This document shows positions 37,789 through 44,908 of a stretch of 64,000 bases of DNA, piece by piece. Numbering within the stretch: position 1 is the stretch's first letter; each line of letters starts with the position of its first letter. The translations under genes and the position numbers were made by a program. The notes under the pieces are model-generated. The model ran no database searches and had not been told where the DNA came from. It saw only the letters and a program-made list of their open reading frames with translations. The DNA is from Deltaproteobacteria bacterium (GTDB lineage: Bacteria > Myxococcota_A > Polyangia > DRWM01 > JAAZOP01), in the NCBI GenBank assembly GCA_016218815.1, contig JACRCX010000055.1:1-64000 (forward strand), written 5' to 3'.

Positions 37789-40587
37789 ATGTCATCGCAC
37801 CCCTCGTCCCGCTCCGCATGGAGCCGCGCCGCCCTGTTCGCATTCCTTCCGCTCGCCCTCTCCGCCGCCGCCTGCGACGACGGAAATGCCGAGCCCGCCG
37901 ACGCCGCCGACGCGGACTCGTCCGCCGAAGCGGATGATTCCGCGGAGGCGGACGCCGGCCCCGATCCCTTCCAATGCGAGCCGCGCGCCACGCCGCTGGC
38001 ACTCGACGAGATTCCATCCGAGGGCGAGGCCGTCGCCGGCCACGTCACCGCCGAAGCCGAGCTGCTCGGCAGCGAGGTTCCCATGGCCCAGGCGGGCGTC
38101 GCCTGGAAGCTCGCCAACCATGACGTCGCCTTCGTCGTCCAAGGCAACGAAGTCCGCGTCGGCTACGACATGTACGGCGGCAGCCTCCTCGATGCCGACC
38201 TCCAGCGCCCCGCCGGCCAGCCCGGCAACGACACGTTCCGCGAGCAGTTCTCCATCGTCGGCTGGAAGGTCGGCGGCGCCGACTCGGTGACCGTCCTCTG
38301 CGACGGCAACGGCGGCCGCCCCGCCGTGCTCCGGATCGAGGGCCGCGACGAGCCGTCCCTCATCCTGCCGCCGATCGATGCCCTCAACCCCCGCCCCCTC
38401 AACTTCCGCATCGTCACCGACTACATCCTCGAGCCCGATTCGCAGCTCCTGCGCATCCGCACCTCCGCCACCAACGAAAGCTCGCGGACCTGGTCGTCGG
38501 TGGCCATGGGCGACCTCCTCCTCTTCGGCTCCGTCAACCTCATGTTCTCCCCCGAGGTCGGCTTCGGCGACCTCGCCGCGAACCCGCCGCCGCTGATCGT
38601 CACCGCGGCCGATCCCGGCCAGCCCTTCCGCCACGTCTCCTACGGCTTCGCCGGCAAGCACGGCCCGCTCAACCTGCCGATCGCCGAAGGCGGCGCCACC
38701 GGCGGCCTCGGCTACACCATCCATACCCTTCGCGCCGGCGCCACCGACACCTACGAGCGCGTCCTCACCGTCGGCGGCGATCTCTCCGCCGCCATGGAGC
38801 CCCTCCTGGTCGAGCTGGAGCGCCCCTACGCCGTCGTCACCGGCACCGTCACCGACGGCGCCGGCGACCCCGTCGACCGCGTCGCCGTCGCCGCCTTCGC
38901 CTCGCCCACCTCGCCGGCCGCGAGCCTCGCCGTCACCGGACCCGACGGCTCCTACCGGCTTGTCGTCGCCCCAGGCACCTACGACCTCGAGGCCGCCAAG
39001 ACCGGCTACCTGCGCGGCGCCGCCTCCCTCGAACCGCTGGACGAAGGCGACACCGCCACCGCCGACCTCGTCCTCGGCGCGCACGGCGAGCTGACCGTCG
39101 ACATCCGCGACGCCGACGGCCCGTGCCCCGCGAAGGTCACCCTCTACGGCATCGACGTCGAAGCGAACGACCCGCGCTTCGGGTTCCTCCTCGGCGAGCG
39201 CGAGAACATGGGCGCCCATCGCGTCCTCATGGCCTCCCCCGCCGGCGATACCTTCCCCGTCAAGCCCGGTCGCTACCGCGCCGCCGTCTCCCGCGGCTTC
39301 GAGTACGACCTCGTGGAGCAGGAGGTCGACATTCCCGCCGACGGCTCCGCCACCCTCGCCGTCACCCTCGAACGCCTCCTCGACACCCCCGGCTGGCTGG
39401 CCGGCGACTTCCACATCCACACCGCGCGCAGCCCCGACGGCAAGGTCACTCCCTGCGAACGCGTCGCCGAGGCCGCCGCCGAGGGCCTCGACATCGCCAT
39501 CTCCACCGACCACGACGCCTACACCGACTACGCTCCCTGCATCGAGGAGCAGGGGCTGACCCCGTTCCTGGCCAACGTGCGCGGCTGCGAGGTCTCCAAC
39601 ATGGGCGCCGGCGGGCACCGCAACGCCTACCCCCTCCCAATCGCACCGGACTGGGTCGTCCAGAACTCCGGCCCCCAGTACTGGGTCAGCCTCTCCGCCC
39701 ACGACCTCAATGAGAAGCTCCACGCCGAAGCGACCCACCCCGCCGTCCAGATCAACCACGGCCGCAGCAGCGACAGCTACATGAACTGGATCCAGTTCGA
39801 TCCCGTCAGCGGCACCGTCGGCCGCACCGGCGAAACCCTCACCGACAACTGGGACGCCATGGAGTGCAGCAACGGCGGCTCCTTCCCCTTCGACGATGTC
39901 GACCTCCTCACCCCCGCCGGCGACGCGGCCCTGCAGGCAATGGCCGACACCGCCCGCGGCGACGTTCCGCTCTGGGCCGATTACCTCTCCTTCCTCCGCA
40001 TGGGCTGGACGATCTCCGCCATGGGCACCAGTGACGTCCACGGACGCAACGAAGGCACCGGCTACGCCCGCTCCTACGTCAACCTCGGCACCGACGACCC
40101 CACCACCGTCACCGAGGACCAGATCCGCGACGCCGTCCTCGCCCAGCGCGTCGTCGTCTCCAACGGCGCCTACCTGCACGTCGTTACCGAGGGCGTCGAG
40201 GCCATGGGCGCCGAGGACGTCGTGCCGATCGCCGGCACGGAGGTCGAGCTCTACGTCGAGGCCCAGGCCATTCCCTCCTTCGATCTCTCCTTCCTCTACG
40301 TCTTCGCCAACGGCCGCCCGCTGTACCTGCGCCGCGACGCCTCGGGCATCCTCGCCGAGGACACCGACGCCGGCGGCGGCACGCTCGAGCTGGCCCTCGT
40401 CGAAGGCGACGCCCTCGACGACGTCATCCGCTTCGCCACCGAGGTCCGTCACACGCCCGAAGCCGATACCTACTACCACGTCCTGGTCCGCGGCGTCGGC
40501 TCCATGGGCCCTCTCCCCTCCGACGGCCCCTTCGCCTACACCAACGCCATCTACGTCGATGTCGACGGGGGAGGCTGGAACCCGTAG
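37789..40587 (+). CDS. PHP-domain (metal-dependent phosphoesterase-like) lipoprotein
   Basis: 932 aa. GGGAGGG 9 nt before the ATG; lipobox ALSAAAC followed by DD, and an acidic Ala/Asp/Glu linker. A large beta-sandwich region (about 60-340), then a carboxypeptidase-regulatory-like repeat (VVTGTVTDGAGDPVDRVAVA, YRLVVAPGTYDLEAAKTGY), and a PHP domain about 535-780: GWLAGDFHIHTARSPDGKV, DIAISTDHDAYTDY, INHGRSS and MGTSDVHGRNEGTG supply the metal-binding His/Asp set. PHP enzymes hydrolyse phosphoesters; secreted examples are poorly understood. The C-terminal HTPEADTYYHVLVRGVGS recurs as a fragment at 57156-57232. Transcribed alone downstream of tRNA-Leu. Confidence 0.88.
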   Translation: MSSHPSSRSAWSRAALFAFLPLALSAAACDDGNAEPADAADADSSAEADDSAEADAGPDPFQCEPRATPLALDEIPSEGEAVAGHVTAEAELLGSEVPMAQAGVAWKLANHDVAFVVQGNEVRVGYDMYGGSLLDADLQRPAGQPGNDTFREQFSIVGWKVGGADSVTVLCDGNGGRPAVLRIEGRDEPSLILPPIDALNPRPLNFRIVTDYILEPDSQLLRIRTSATNESSRTWSSVAMGDLLLFGSVNLMFSPEVGFGDLAANPPPLIVTAADPGQPFRHVSYGFAGKHGPLNLPIAEGGATGGLGYTIHTLRAGATDTYERVLTVGGDLSAAMEPLLVELERPYAVVTGTVTDGAGDPVDRVAVAAFASPTSPAASLAVTGPDGSYRLVVAPGTYDLEAAKTGYLRGAASLEPLDEGDTATADLVLGAHGELTVDIRDADGPCPAKVTLYGIDVEANDPRFGFLLGERENMGAHRVLMASPAGDTFPVKPGRYRAAVSRGFEYDLVEQEVDIPADGSATLAVTLERLLDTPGWLAGDFHIHTARSPDGKVTPCERVAEAAAEGLDIAISTDHDAYTDYAPCIEEQGLTPFLANVRGCEVSNMGAGGHRNAYPLPIAPDWVVQNSGPQYWVSLSAHDLNEKLHAEATHPAVQINHGRSSDSYMNWIQFDPVSGTVGRTGETLTDNWDAMECSNGGSFPFDDVDLLTPAGDAALQAMADTARGDVPLWADYLSFLRMGWTISAMGTSDVHGRNEGTGYARSYVNLGTDDPTTVTEDQIRDAVLAQRVVVSNGAYLHVVTEGVEAMGAEDVVPIAGTEVELYVEAQAIPSFDLSFLYVFANGRPLYLRRDASGILAEDTDAGGGTLELALVEGDALDDVIRFATEVRHTPEADTYYHVLVRGVGSMGPLPSDGPFAYTNAIYVDVDGGGWNP

Positions 40588-40780
40588 CCCCCCCACCGCA
40601 CCGTCGCTCTGCCGCCCTTCTGTAGACGCTCGCCTGATTGCCCGGCTTTCGACCGCGCGGAGCGCGACCCCTTGATCACAAGCGTGGAACGCGAGATGCC
40701 TCCGTGACTCGCAGATCGCGATCGATGCGGTCGCACCGGCGACAATCCCGATCTCGCGCTTCTCGACGTTTGCTCCACCC

Positions 40781-40972
40781 ATGCCTGCGCCGCGAGGAGG
40801 TGCGCTGGCGGTCGCCGTCGACGGGAGACTCCTCGTCATCGGCGGCGGGAAAGATCGGTTCGGATCCGGCTTGCCGACAGCGTGGAGGAATACGACCCGA
40901 CCACGGACACGTGGCGCTCCCGCTCGCATCGCCGGCGAGCGTCCGGAGGGTGGTCCCGCGGAGGAAGTCCCG
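40781..40972 (+). pseudogene. Kelch-repeat protein remnant
   Basis: Starting MPAPRGGALAVAVDGRLLVIGGG, the sequence is a Kelch blade (the x-P-x-P-R-x-x-x-A-x-x-x-x-G-x-x-x-x-x-G-G pattern). After SGL the next part, ADSVEEYDPTTDTWRS, is in a different frame (about 40871) and a third piece, LPLASPASVRRVVPR, needs another shift; together they spell a complete Kelch unit and the start of the next. The remnant then abuts the 3' end of the opposite-strand lipoprotein gene at 40973. Residues before 40781 (TFAPPM) also fit. About 193 bp upstream (40588-40780) show nothing else. Confidence 0.65.
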
Positions 40973-41239
40973 TCAGGGCCGGCATACGCCCTGGCGGTTG
41001 CACTTCCGGCCCTGGGCCCCCTCGGGACAGTCGCTGTTCGCCACGCAGTGCAGCGTGCAGAGCTGCGAGCCGTCCCCGAAGGCGAAGCAGAGGCCCGCGG
41101 CGCACTGGGTGTCCTCCGCGCAGCAGGCGCCGAAGGCCCGGTCGGTTCCGGTCTGCGCACACGCGCCCCCGTCGTCGCAGCCCGCGCCGACGCCCGCCGC
41201 CAGGACCAGCGCGGCGAGGATCGCGGCCGGACGGATCAT
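40973..41239 (-). CDS. small Cys-rich lipoprotein, paralogue A
   Basis: 88 aa: signal MIRPAAILAALVLAAGVGAGC followed by a disulfide-rich domain FGACCAEDTQCAAGLCFAFG ... LCTLHCVANSDCPEGAQG and ending KCNRQGVCRP. The domain and ending are nearly identical to those of the lipoprotein at 43522-43884 on the opposite strand, so the two are paralogues flanking the same operon region. Last gene of a four-gene operon; its ATG overlaps the stop of the membrane-protein gene (ATGA). Function unknown; probably extracellular. Confidence 0.8.
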   Translation of the reverse strand: MIRPAAILAALVLAAGVGAGCDDGGACAQTGTDRAFGACCAEDTQCAAGLCFAFGDGSQLCTLHCVANSDCPEGAQGRKCNRQGVCRP

Positions 41240-41751
41240 CGCGCCGACCCTCCGTCGGCCCGACGGTGCGCGCGCCGCAGCAGCGCGGCGAGCAGCCCGC
41301 CGCTCGCGCCGAAGCCGAGGTGGCCCCCCCAGCGCAGGACGCCCGGCGCGTGGTGCGGCGCCGGCTCCAGCACCCCCGCGCGAAGGGCGCCGAAGGCGGC
41401 CCCGGCCAGCACCAGGAACCAGACCGCGTGGCGCCAGCGGGCGGACCGCAGCGCGATCAGGACGCCGGCCAGCACGAGCCAGGCCATGACCAGCCACGGC
41501 GAGCCCCCGCCCAGCGCGACGACCACCAGCGGCACGGCGGCGGCGAACGCCGCCAGCAGCACCGGAGCCGCAACCTCCGCGAACGCCAGCAGCGCCAACG
41601 CGCCGGGAAGCGCGCGGTGCCCGGGAAGCCGCAGCGATACCTGGAACACCGCGTCCAGCAGCACCGACAGCCCGCCGAAGCCGAACGCGAGCGTCGCCAG
41701 CGATAGCGTCGCCCGGGGAGTATAGGTCGCCGTCCGCTCCATCGCCTGCAT
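41236..41751 (-). CDS. membrane protein of unknown function
   Basis: 171 aa with about five hydrophobic segments (SLATLAFGFGGLSVLLDAVF, LLAFAEVAAPVLLAAFAAAV, SPWLVMAWLVLAGVLIALRS, HAVWFLVLAGAAFGAL, GASGGLLAALL). No known family. GGGAGGACGC before the ATG at 41751. Located 15 nt after the TiaS-like gene and overlapping the Cys-rich lipoprotein gene by 4 nt, so it belongs to the same operon. It may anchor or export components of that system. Confidence 0.75.
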   Translation of the reverse strand: MQAMERTATYTPRATLSLATLAFGFGGLSVLLDAVFQVSLRLPGHRALPGALALLAFAEVAAPVLLAAFAAAVPLVVVALGGGSPWLVMAWLVLAGVLIALRSARWRHAVWFLVLAGAAFGALRAGVLEPAPHHAPGVLRWGGHLGFGASGGLLAALLRRAHRRADGGSAR

Positions 41752-41766
41752 GCGTCCTCCCGACCG

Positions 41767-42495
41767 TCAGTGCTTGTCCATGCGCTTCTCGCGCAGCACG
41801 ACGTACGAGCCCCCCGAACCCTCCGCGCGGACCCGCAGCACGATCCGGCCGCCGCGCAGGTCCGGCCGCACCCAGTCGCCCGTCTCCACCGGGCTCGCCG
41901 CGGCCACCTCCCGACCCGCCTCGTCCACGACGCGGTCGATCCCGGCGCGGGCGGCCAGCTCGCCCGCCGCGAGCGTGCCCGTAAGCTCGCGTGCTCCGGG
42001 AAGCGAGAGGAAGCGCCCGTCGTCGCCCGTCATCCGCAGCCCGCAGGCCGCGAGCGCCCCCACGATGCCGAGCCCGGTCCCGCCCAGCTCCCGGCAGTCG
42101 AGGCCGGTCGCCGCCGCGAGCGCCACCGCGTCCGCCTTGCACAGCACGGTGTCGCGCGCGGATCGCCCGAACGCCACCAGCGCCGGGAGGAGCGGCGCTG
42201 CCTCGCAGACGCAGACCCCCGGATCCGCACCTTCGTGCAGCAGCCCGGCCACGAACCGGCTCGCCGCCTCCGCCACCGCCCCCCGTCCGCGGTCGCACTC
42301 CAGCTCGACGCACGCCGCGCTGTTGTGCGAGGTGTACGGGATGTCGGGGTGGACGAAGAGCTGATGCCGCGTCACGCCGCGGGAACGACCGCCCAGCGCG
42401 CGCGCCAGGTGCAGGCTCAGCTCGCGCGCCAGCGCCCCGGTGCCGATGCTCTCGCCGTAGTCCGTGTCGTCCACCCCGATGAAGTAGCGGCTCAC
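41767..42495 (-). CDS. TiaS-like protein (bacterial homologue of agmatidine synthase core)
   Basis: 242 aa, cytoplasmic. MSRYFIGVDDTDYGESIGTG, RHQLFVHPDIPYTSHNSAAC and GADPGVCV resemble the kinase-like N-terminal domain of archaeal TiaS (the F/I-G-x-D-D-T-D motif and NPxIPYKTRGNGA-type segment), which makes agmatidine at C34 of tRNA-Ile2. Archaeal TiaS is about 420 aa with OB-fold and zinc ribbon; both are missing here. Bacteria normally use TilS, so this protein must do something else. GTG start with TAGGAGGCACCC. It begins 9 nt after the beta-barrel gene, and two envelope proteins follow, an unusual setting for a tRNA-modification-like enzyme. Confidence 0.65.
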   Translation of the reverse strand: MSRYFIGVDDTDYGESIGTGALARELSLHLARALGGRSRGVTRHQLFVHPDIPYTSHNSAACVELECDRGRGAVAEAASRFVAGLLHEGADPGVCVCEAAPLLPALVAFGRSARDTVLCKADAVALAAATGLDCRELGGTGLGIVGALAACGLRMTGDDGRFLSLPGARELTGTLAAGELAARAGIDRVVDEAGREVAAASPVETGDWVRPDLRGGRIVLRVRAEGSGGSYVVLREKRMDKH

Positions 42496-42504
42496 GGGTG
42501 CCTC

Positions 42505-43296
42505 CTACAGGCGGAAGCCGACGGACAGCATGCCCGAGAAGTCCGCGTACATCGACTGCGCCGCCCGCTGCCGCAGGCCGGCCGCCACGTTGAACCCCGC
42601 CCGCACCGGGCCGATGAGGAACACCACCGACGGCCCAAGGTGGTGCTCCTGTTCCAGGAACCAGGAATCAATCCACGCCGCGTGGCCCCAGACCTCGGCC
42701 GAGAGCACGATCCCCCCGCCCAGCGCCCAGCCGATCCCGGCGTCGTAGCGCGGGCCGTAGTTGGTCGGCGCACTCCCGTCCGCAGCCGGCACCGTGATCT
42801 CCAACCCCAGGTTCGCCGTGAACTGCAGCCCCCCCGCGGCACGCCGGTTCGTCCCCAGGCCGAAGTGCAGCGAAGGGTCGCGCCGCGCCTCGACGCGGAT
42901 CCGCGGGGCGAAGAACACCCCGAGATCCACCGGCCAGGCGCCAATCGAATCCGGCAGCAGCGGACCGAGGCTCAGCCGCACCTCGGGAACGAAGACCCCC
43001 ACCCGAAGCGCATCGTCCTCCAGCAGGTGCTTCAGGCTCTGCTCCACGGAGACCCCGAGCCAGTCGGTGATGCCGTACGCAACGTGCAGCCGGTGCCGCA
43101 GCCCGAACTCCGCCTCGTTGGGGTCGGCGAAGTTCCGGCCCGACTCCAGCGAGTAGTTCGCCTCGAGGTCCCCGCCCGAGAGCGTCCCGAGGTCGTCGGT
43201 GCGGAGGAAGACGCTCTCCTCCCCGAACGCCGATGACGACAGCGCGACAAGCGCTCCGAACGTCGCGGCCCCGACCCTCATGGGCAAGCCCCGCAT
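42505..43296 (-). CDS. outer-membrane beta-barrel protein
   Basis: 263 aa. Signal peptide ending SSSAFG, then many amphipathic strands (FADPNEAEFGLRHRLHVAYG, WLGVSVEQSLKH, GLQFTANLGLEITVP, AGFNVAAGLRQRA) and the typical terminal ...SVGFRL strand of outer-membrane barrels. The length suggests 10-12 strands. ATG 43296 is preferred (GAGGAGCGGG before it) over 43281. First gene of the operon barrel - TiaS-like - membrane protein - Cys-rich lipoprotein. A promoter is at 43385-43357. Confidence 0.75.
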   Translation of the reverse strand: MRGLPMRVGAATFGALVALSSSAFGEESVFLRTDDLGTLSGGDLEANYSLESGRNFADPNEAEFGLRHRLHVAYGITDWLGVSVEQSLKHLLEDDALRVGVFVPEVRLSLGPLLPDSIGAWPVDLGVFFAPRIRVEARRDPSLHFGLGTNRRAAGGLQFTANLGLEITVPAADGSAPTNYGPRYDAGIGWALGGGIVLSAEVWGHAAWIDSWFLEQEHHLGPSVVFLIGPVRAGFNVAAGLRQRAAQSMYADFSGMLSVGFRL

Positions 43297-43356
43297 CCCG
43301 CTCCTCTTCGCCCCGTGCCGTCCCCCCCCGGTCCGCTGCCCGGCGCGGCGGAAAGG

Positions 43357-43385
43357 ATCGTGGACGCGCCGGCCTGCCATGGCAA
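43357..43385 (-). promoter_or_regulatory. promoter for beta-barrel/TiaS-like operon
   Basis: -35 TTGCCA (43385-43380), 17-bp spacer, weak -10 CACGAT (43362-43357). Confidence 0.35.
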
Positions 43386-43521
43386 GAAAAAAGAGACAAG
43401 AACTGACAGAACGGGAGCGAGACGTGCTAGCGTACCCTCGGCGGACCGCGTTTCGGGGCCCGCGGCCGTGGGCGGTGCAACCTCGCGACCCATCCGCAGG
43501 GGGGAGAAAGGCAGGGACGAC

Positions 43522-43884
43522 ATGAGGCGGCACCCGATCCGGCGGCTGGCCGTGCTCTCGGCGGCATTCCTCGGCGCATGCTCGGGCGGCGACGACGACT
43601 CCGGACGGTCCGACGCCGACGCTTCGACCGAGACCGAGGGCGAGCCGGGCGCCGATACGTTCGCCGACGCCGCGCCCGAGGTGGCACCGGACGCTTCCGG
43701 CGAGGACGGCGGAAACCGTGGCTTCGGCGAAACCTGCTCGGTCGAGGAGGAATGCGAGTCCGGCGTCTGCTTCCTCTTCGGCGACGGTTCGCAGCTCTGC
43801 ACGCTGGAGTGCACCGTCGACGACGAATGTCCGGACGGCGCGGAAGGGCGTCGCTGCAATCGCCAGGGCGTCTGCCGCCCCTGA
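43522..43884 (+). CDS. small Cys-rich lipoprotein, paralogue B
   Basis: 120 aa: lipoprotein signal (LSAAFLGAC), acidic linker (DADASTETEGEPGADTFADA) longer than in paralogue A, and the disulfide-rich domain CSVEEECESGVCFLFGDGSQ ... CTVDDECPDGAEGRR, ending CNRQGVCRP. Eight cysteines are conserved with the lipoprotein at 40973-41239. GGCAGGGACGAC precedes the ATG. Divergent from the barrel/TiaS-like operon and 60 nt before the HTH/PBP-like regulator gene, which has its own promoter. Confidence 0.8.
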   Translation: MRRHPIRRLAVLSAAFLGACSGGDDDSGRSDADASTETEGEPGADTFADAAPEVAPDASGEDGGNRGFGETCSVEEECESGVCFLFGDGSQLCTLECTVDDECPDGAEGRRCNRQGVCRP

Positions 43885-43908
43885 ACCACCGAGGCCGGCC
43901 TGGCCCGG

Positions 43909-43937
43909 TTGCGGGCCCCGCCCGCTGCGTGTACACA
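43909..43937 (+). promoter_or_regulatory. promoter for HTH/PBP-like regulator (leaderless)
   Basis: -35 TTGCGG (43909-43914), 17-bp spacer, -10 TACACA (43932-43937), 7 nt before the ATG at 43945. No Shine-Dalgarno precedes that ATG. Confidence 0.5.
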
Positions 43938-43944
43938 GGCGGCC

Positions 43945-44877
43945 ATGACACGACGCGCGACCCGTCGAAAGGACGCGGCGCGGGCGACCGGCCCGGAGTA
44001 CCTGACGACCGCCGAGGTGGCCGGGCTGCTGCGCCTCAACCAGAAGAAGGTGTACGCCCTGCTCGCCGACGGCCGGCTGCCCGCGGCGCGCGTCTCGGGC
44101 AAGTGGCTCTTCCCGCGGGAGCTGATCGCGCGGTGGGTCGCCGAGCACACCGTCTACCCCCCAACGGGCGTGATGGGGGCCCTGCTGGACAAGCTGCTCG
44201 TGATCCAGGGCAGCGACGACTGGCTGCTCGGGACCGCGCTCGACGCCGTCCGCTCGCGCGAGTCGCTGCCAATCGCCACCGCGGCCGTCGGCAGCGTCGC
44301 AGGACTCCGGGCCCTGGCCGCGGGCGCGGCGCACGTCGCCGGATTCCACCTGTCGGAAGAGGACGCCGTCCGGCTCGTCCCGGCGGGCGACACCTGGTAC
44401 GTCATCGACCTGGCCGAGCGGGAGCAGGGGTTCATCCTCGCGCCGGCGCTGTACGCCGCCGTGCGGGACCCGGTCCAGGCGGCAAGGCGCCGCCTGCGGC
44501 TCGCCGCCCGGCAGCCGGACTCCGGCACCTTCCACCTCACCCAACGGCTGTTCAAGGAGGCCGGCGCGGACTCGGGGCGCCTGAGGCAAGTCGGGCCGTA
44601 CGGGACGCACATCGAGGTGGCCCTCGCGGTCCGTGCCGGGCTGGCCGACTTCGGCGTCGGCGTGCGGGTCGCGGCCGAGATGGCCGGGCTCTCATTCCGC
44701 CCGCTGCACCGTGAGGTGTTCCGCCTGGCGATCCCGGCCGCGTATTTCGGCCACGGGTGTATGGGGCGCTTCCTTCAAGCGCTGCTGTCGGAGTTCGAGG
44801 CGGCGCGAGGGCGGGGGTTGCCGGGCTACTCCTTCGGACCGCTGGGAAAGACGAGGCCGATGCGCGGGCCCGAGTGA
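43945..44877 (+). CDS. HTH regulator with periplasmic-binding-protein-like ligand domain
   Basis: 310 aa. Residues about 17-70 form an excisionase/MerR-type helix-turn-helix (EYLTTAEVAGLLRLNQKKVY, ALLADGRLPAARVSGKWLFP). The rest (about 90-300) resembles the PBP-like domain found after HTH_17 in one-component regulators thought to sense molybdate or tungstate (LLVIQGSDDWLLGTALDAV, AAHVAGFHL, DSGTFHLTQRLFKEAGAD, HIEVALAVRAGLADFGVG). The ligand is inferred. Its ATG appears to be the 5' end of the mRNA. It probably regulates a neighbouring transport or envelope operon. Confidence 0.75.
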   Translation: MTRRATRRKDAARATGPEYLTTAEVAGLLRLNQKKVYALLADGRLPAARVSGKWLFPRELIARWVAEHTVYPPTGVMGALLDKLLVIQGSDDWLLGTALDAVRSRESLPIATAAVGSVAGLRALAAGAAHVAGFHLSEEDAVRLVPAGDTWYVIDLAEREQGFILAPALYAAVRDPVQAARRRLRLAARQPDSGTFHLTQRLFKEAGADSGRLRQVGPYGTHIEVALAVRAGLADFGVGVRVAAEMAGLSFRPLHREVFRLAIPAAYFGHGCMGRFLQALLSEFEAARGRGLPGYSFGPLGKTRPMRGPE

Positions 44878-44908
44878 GAGCCAGAGCCGGAGCTCGAGCG
44901 ATCACGCG

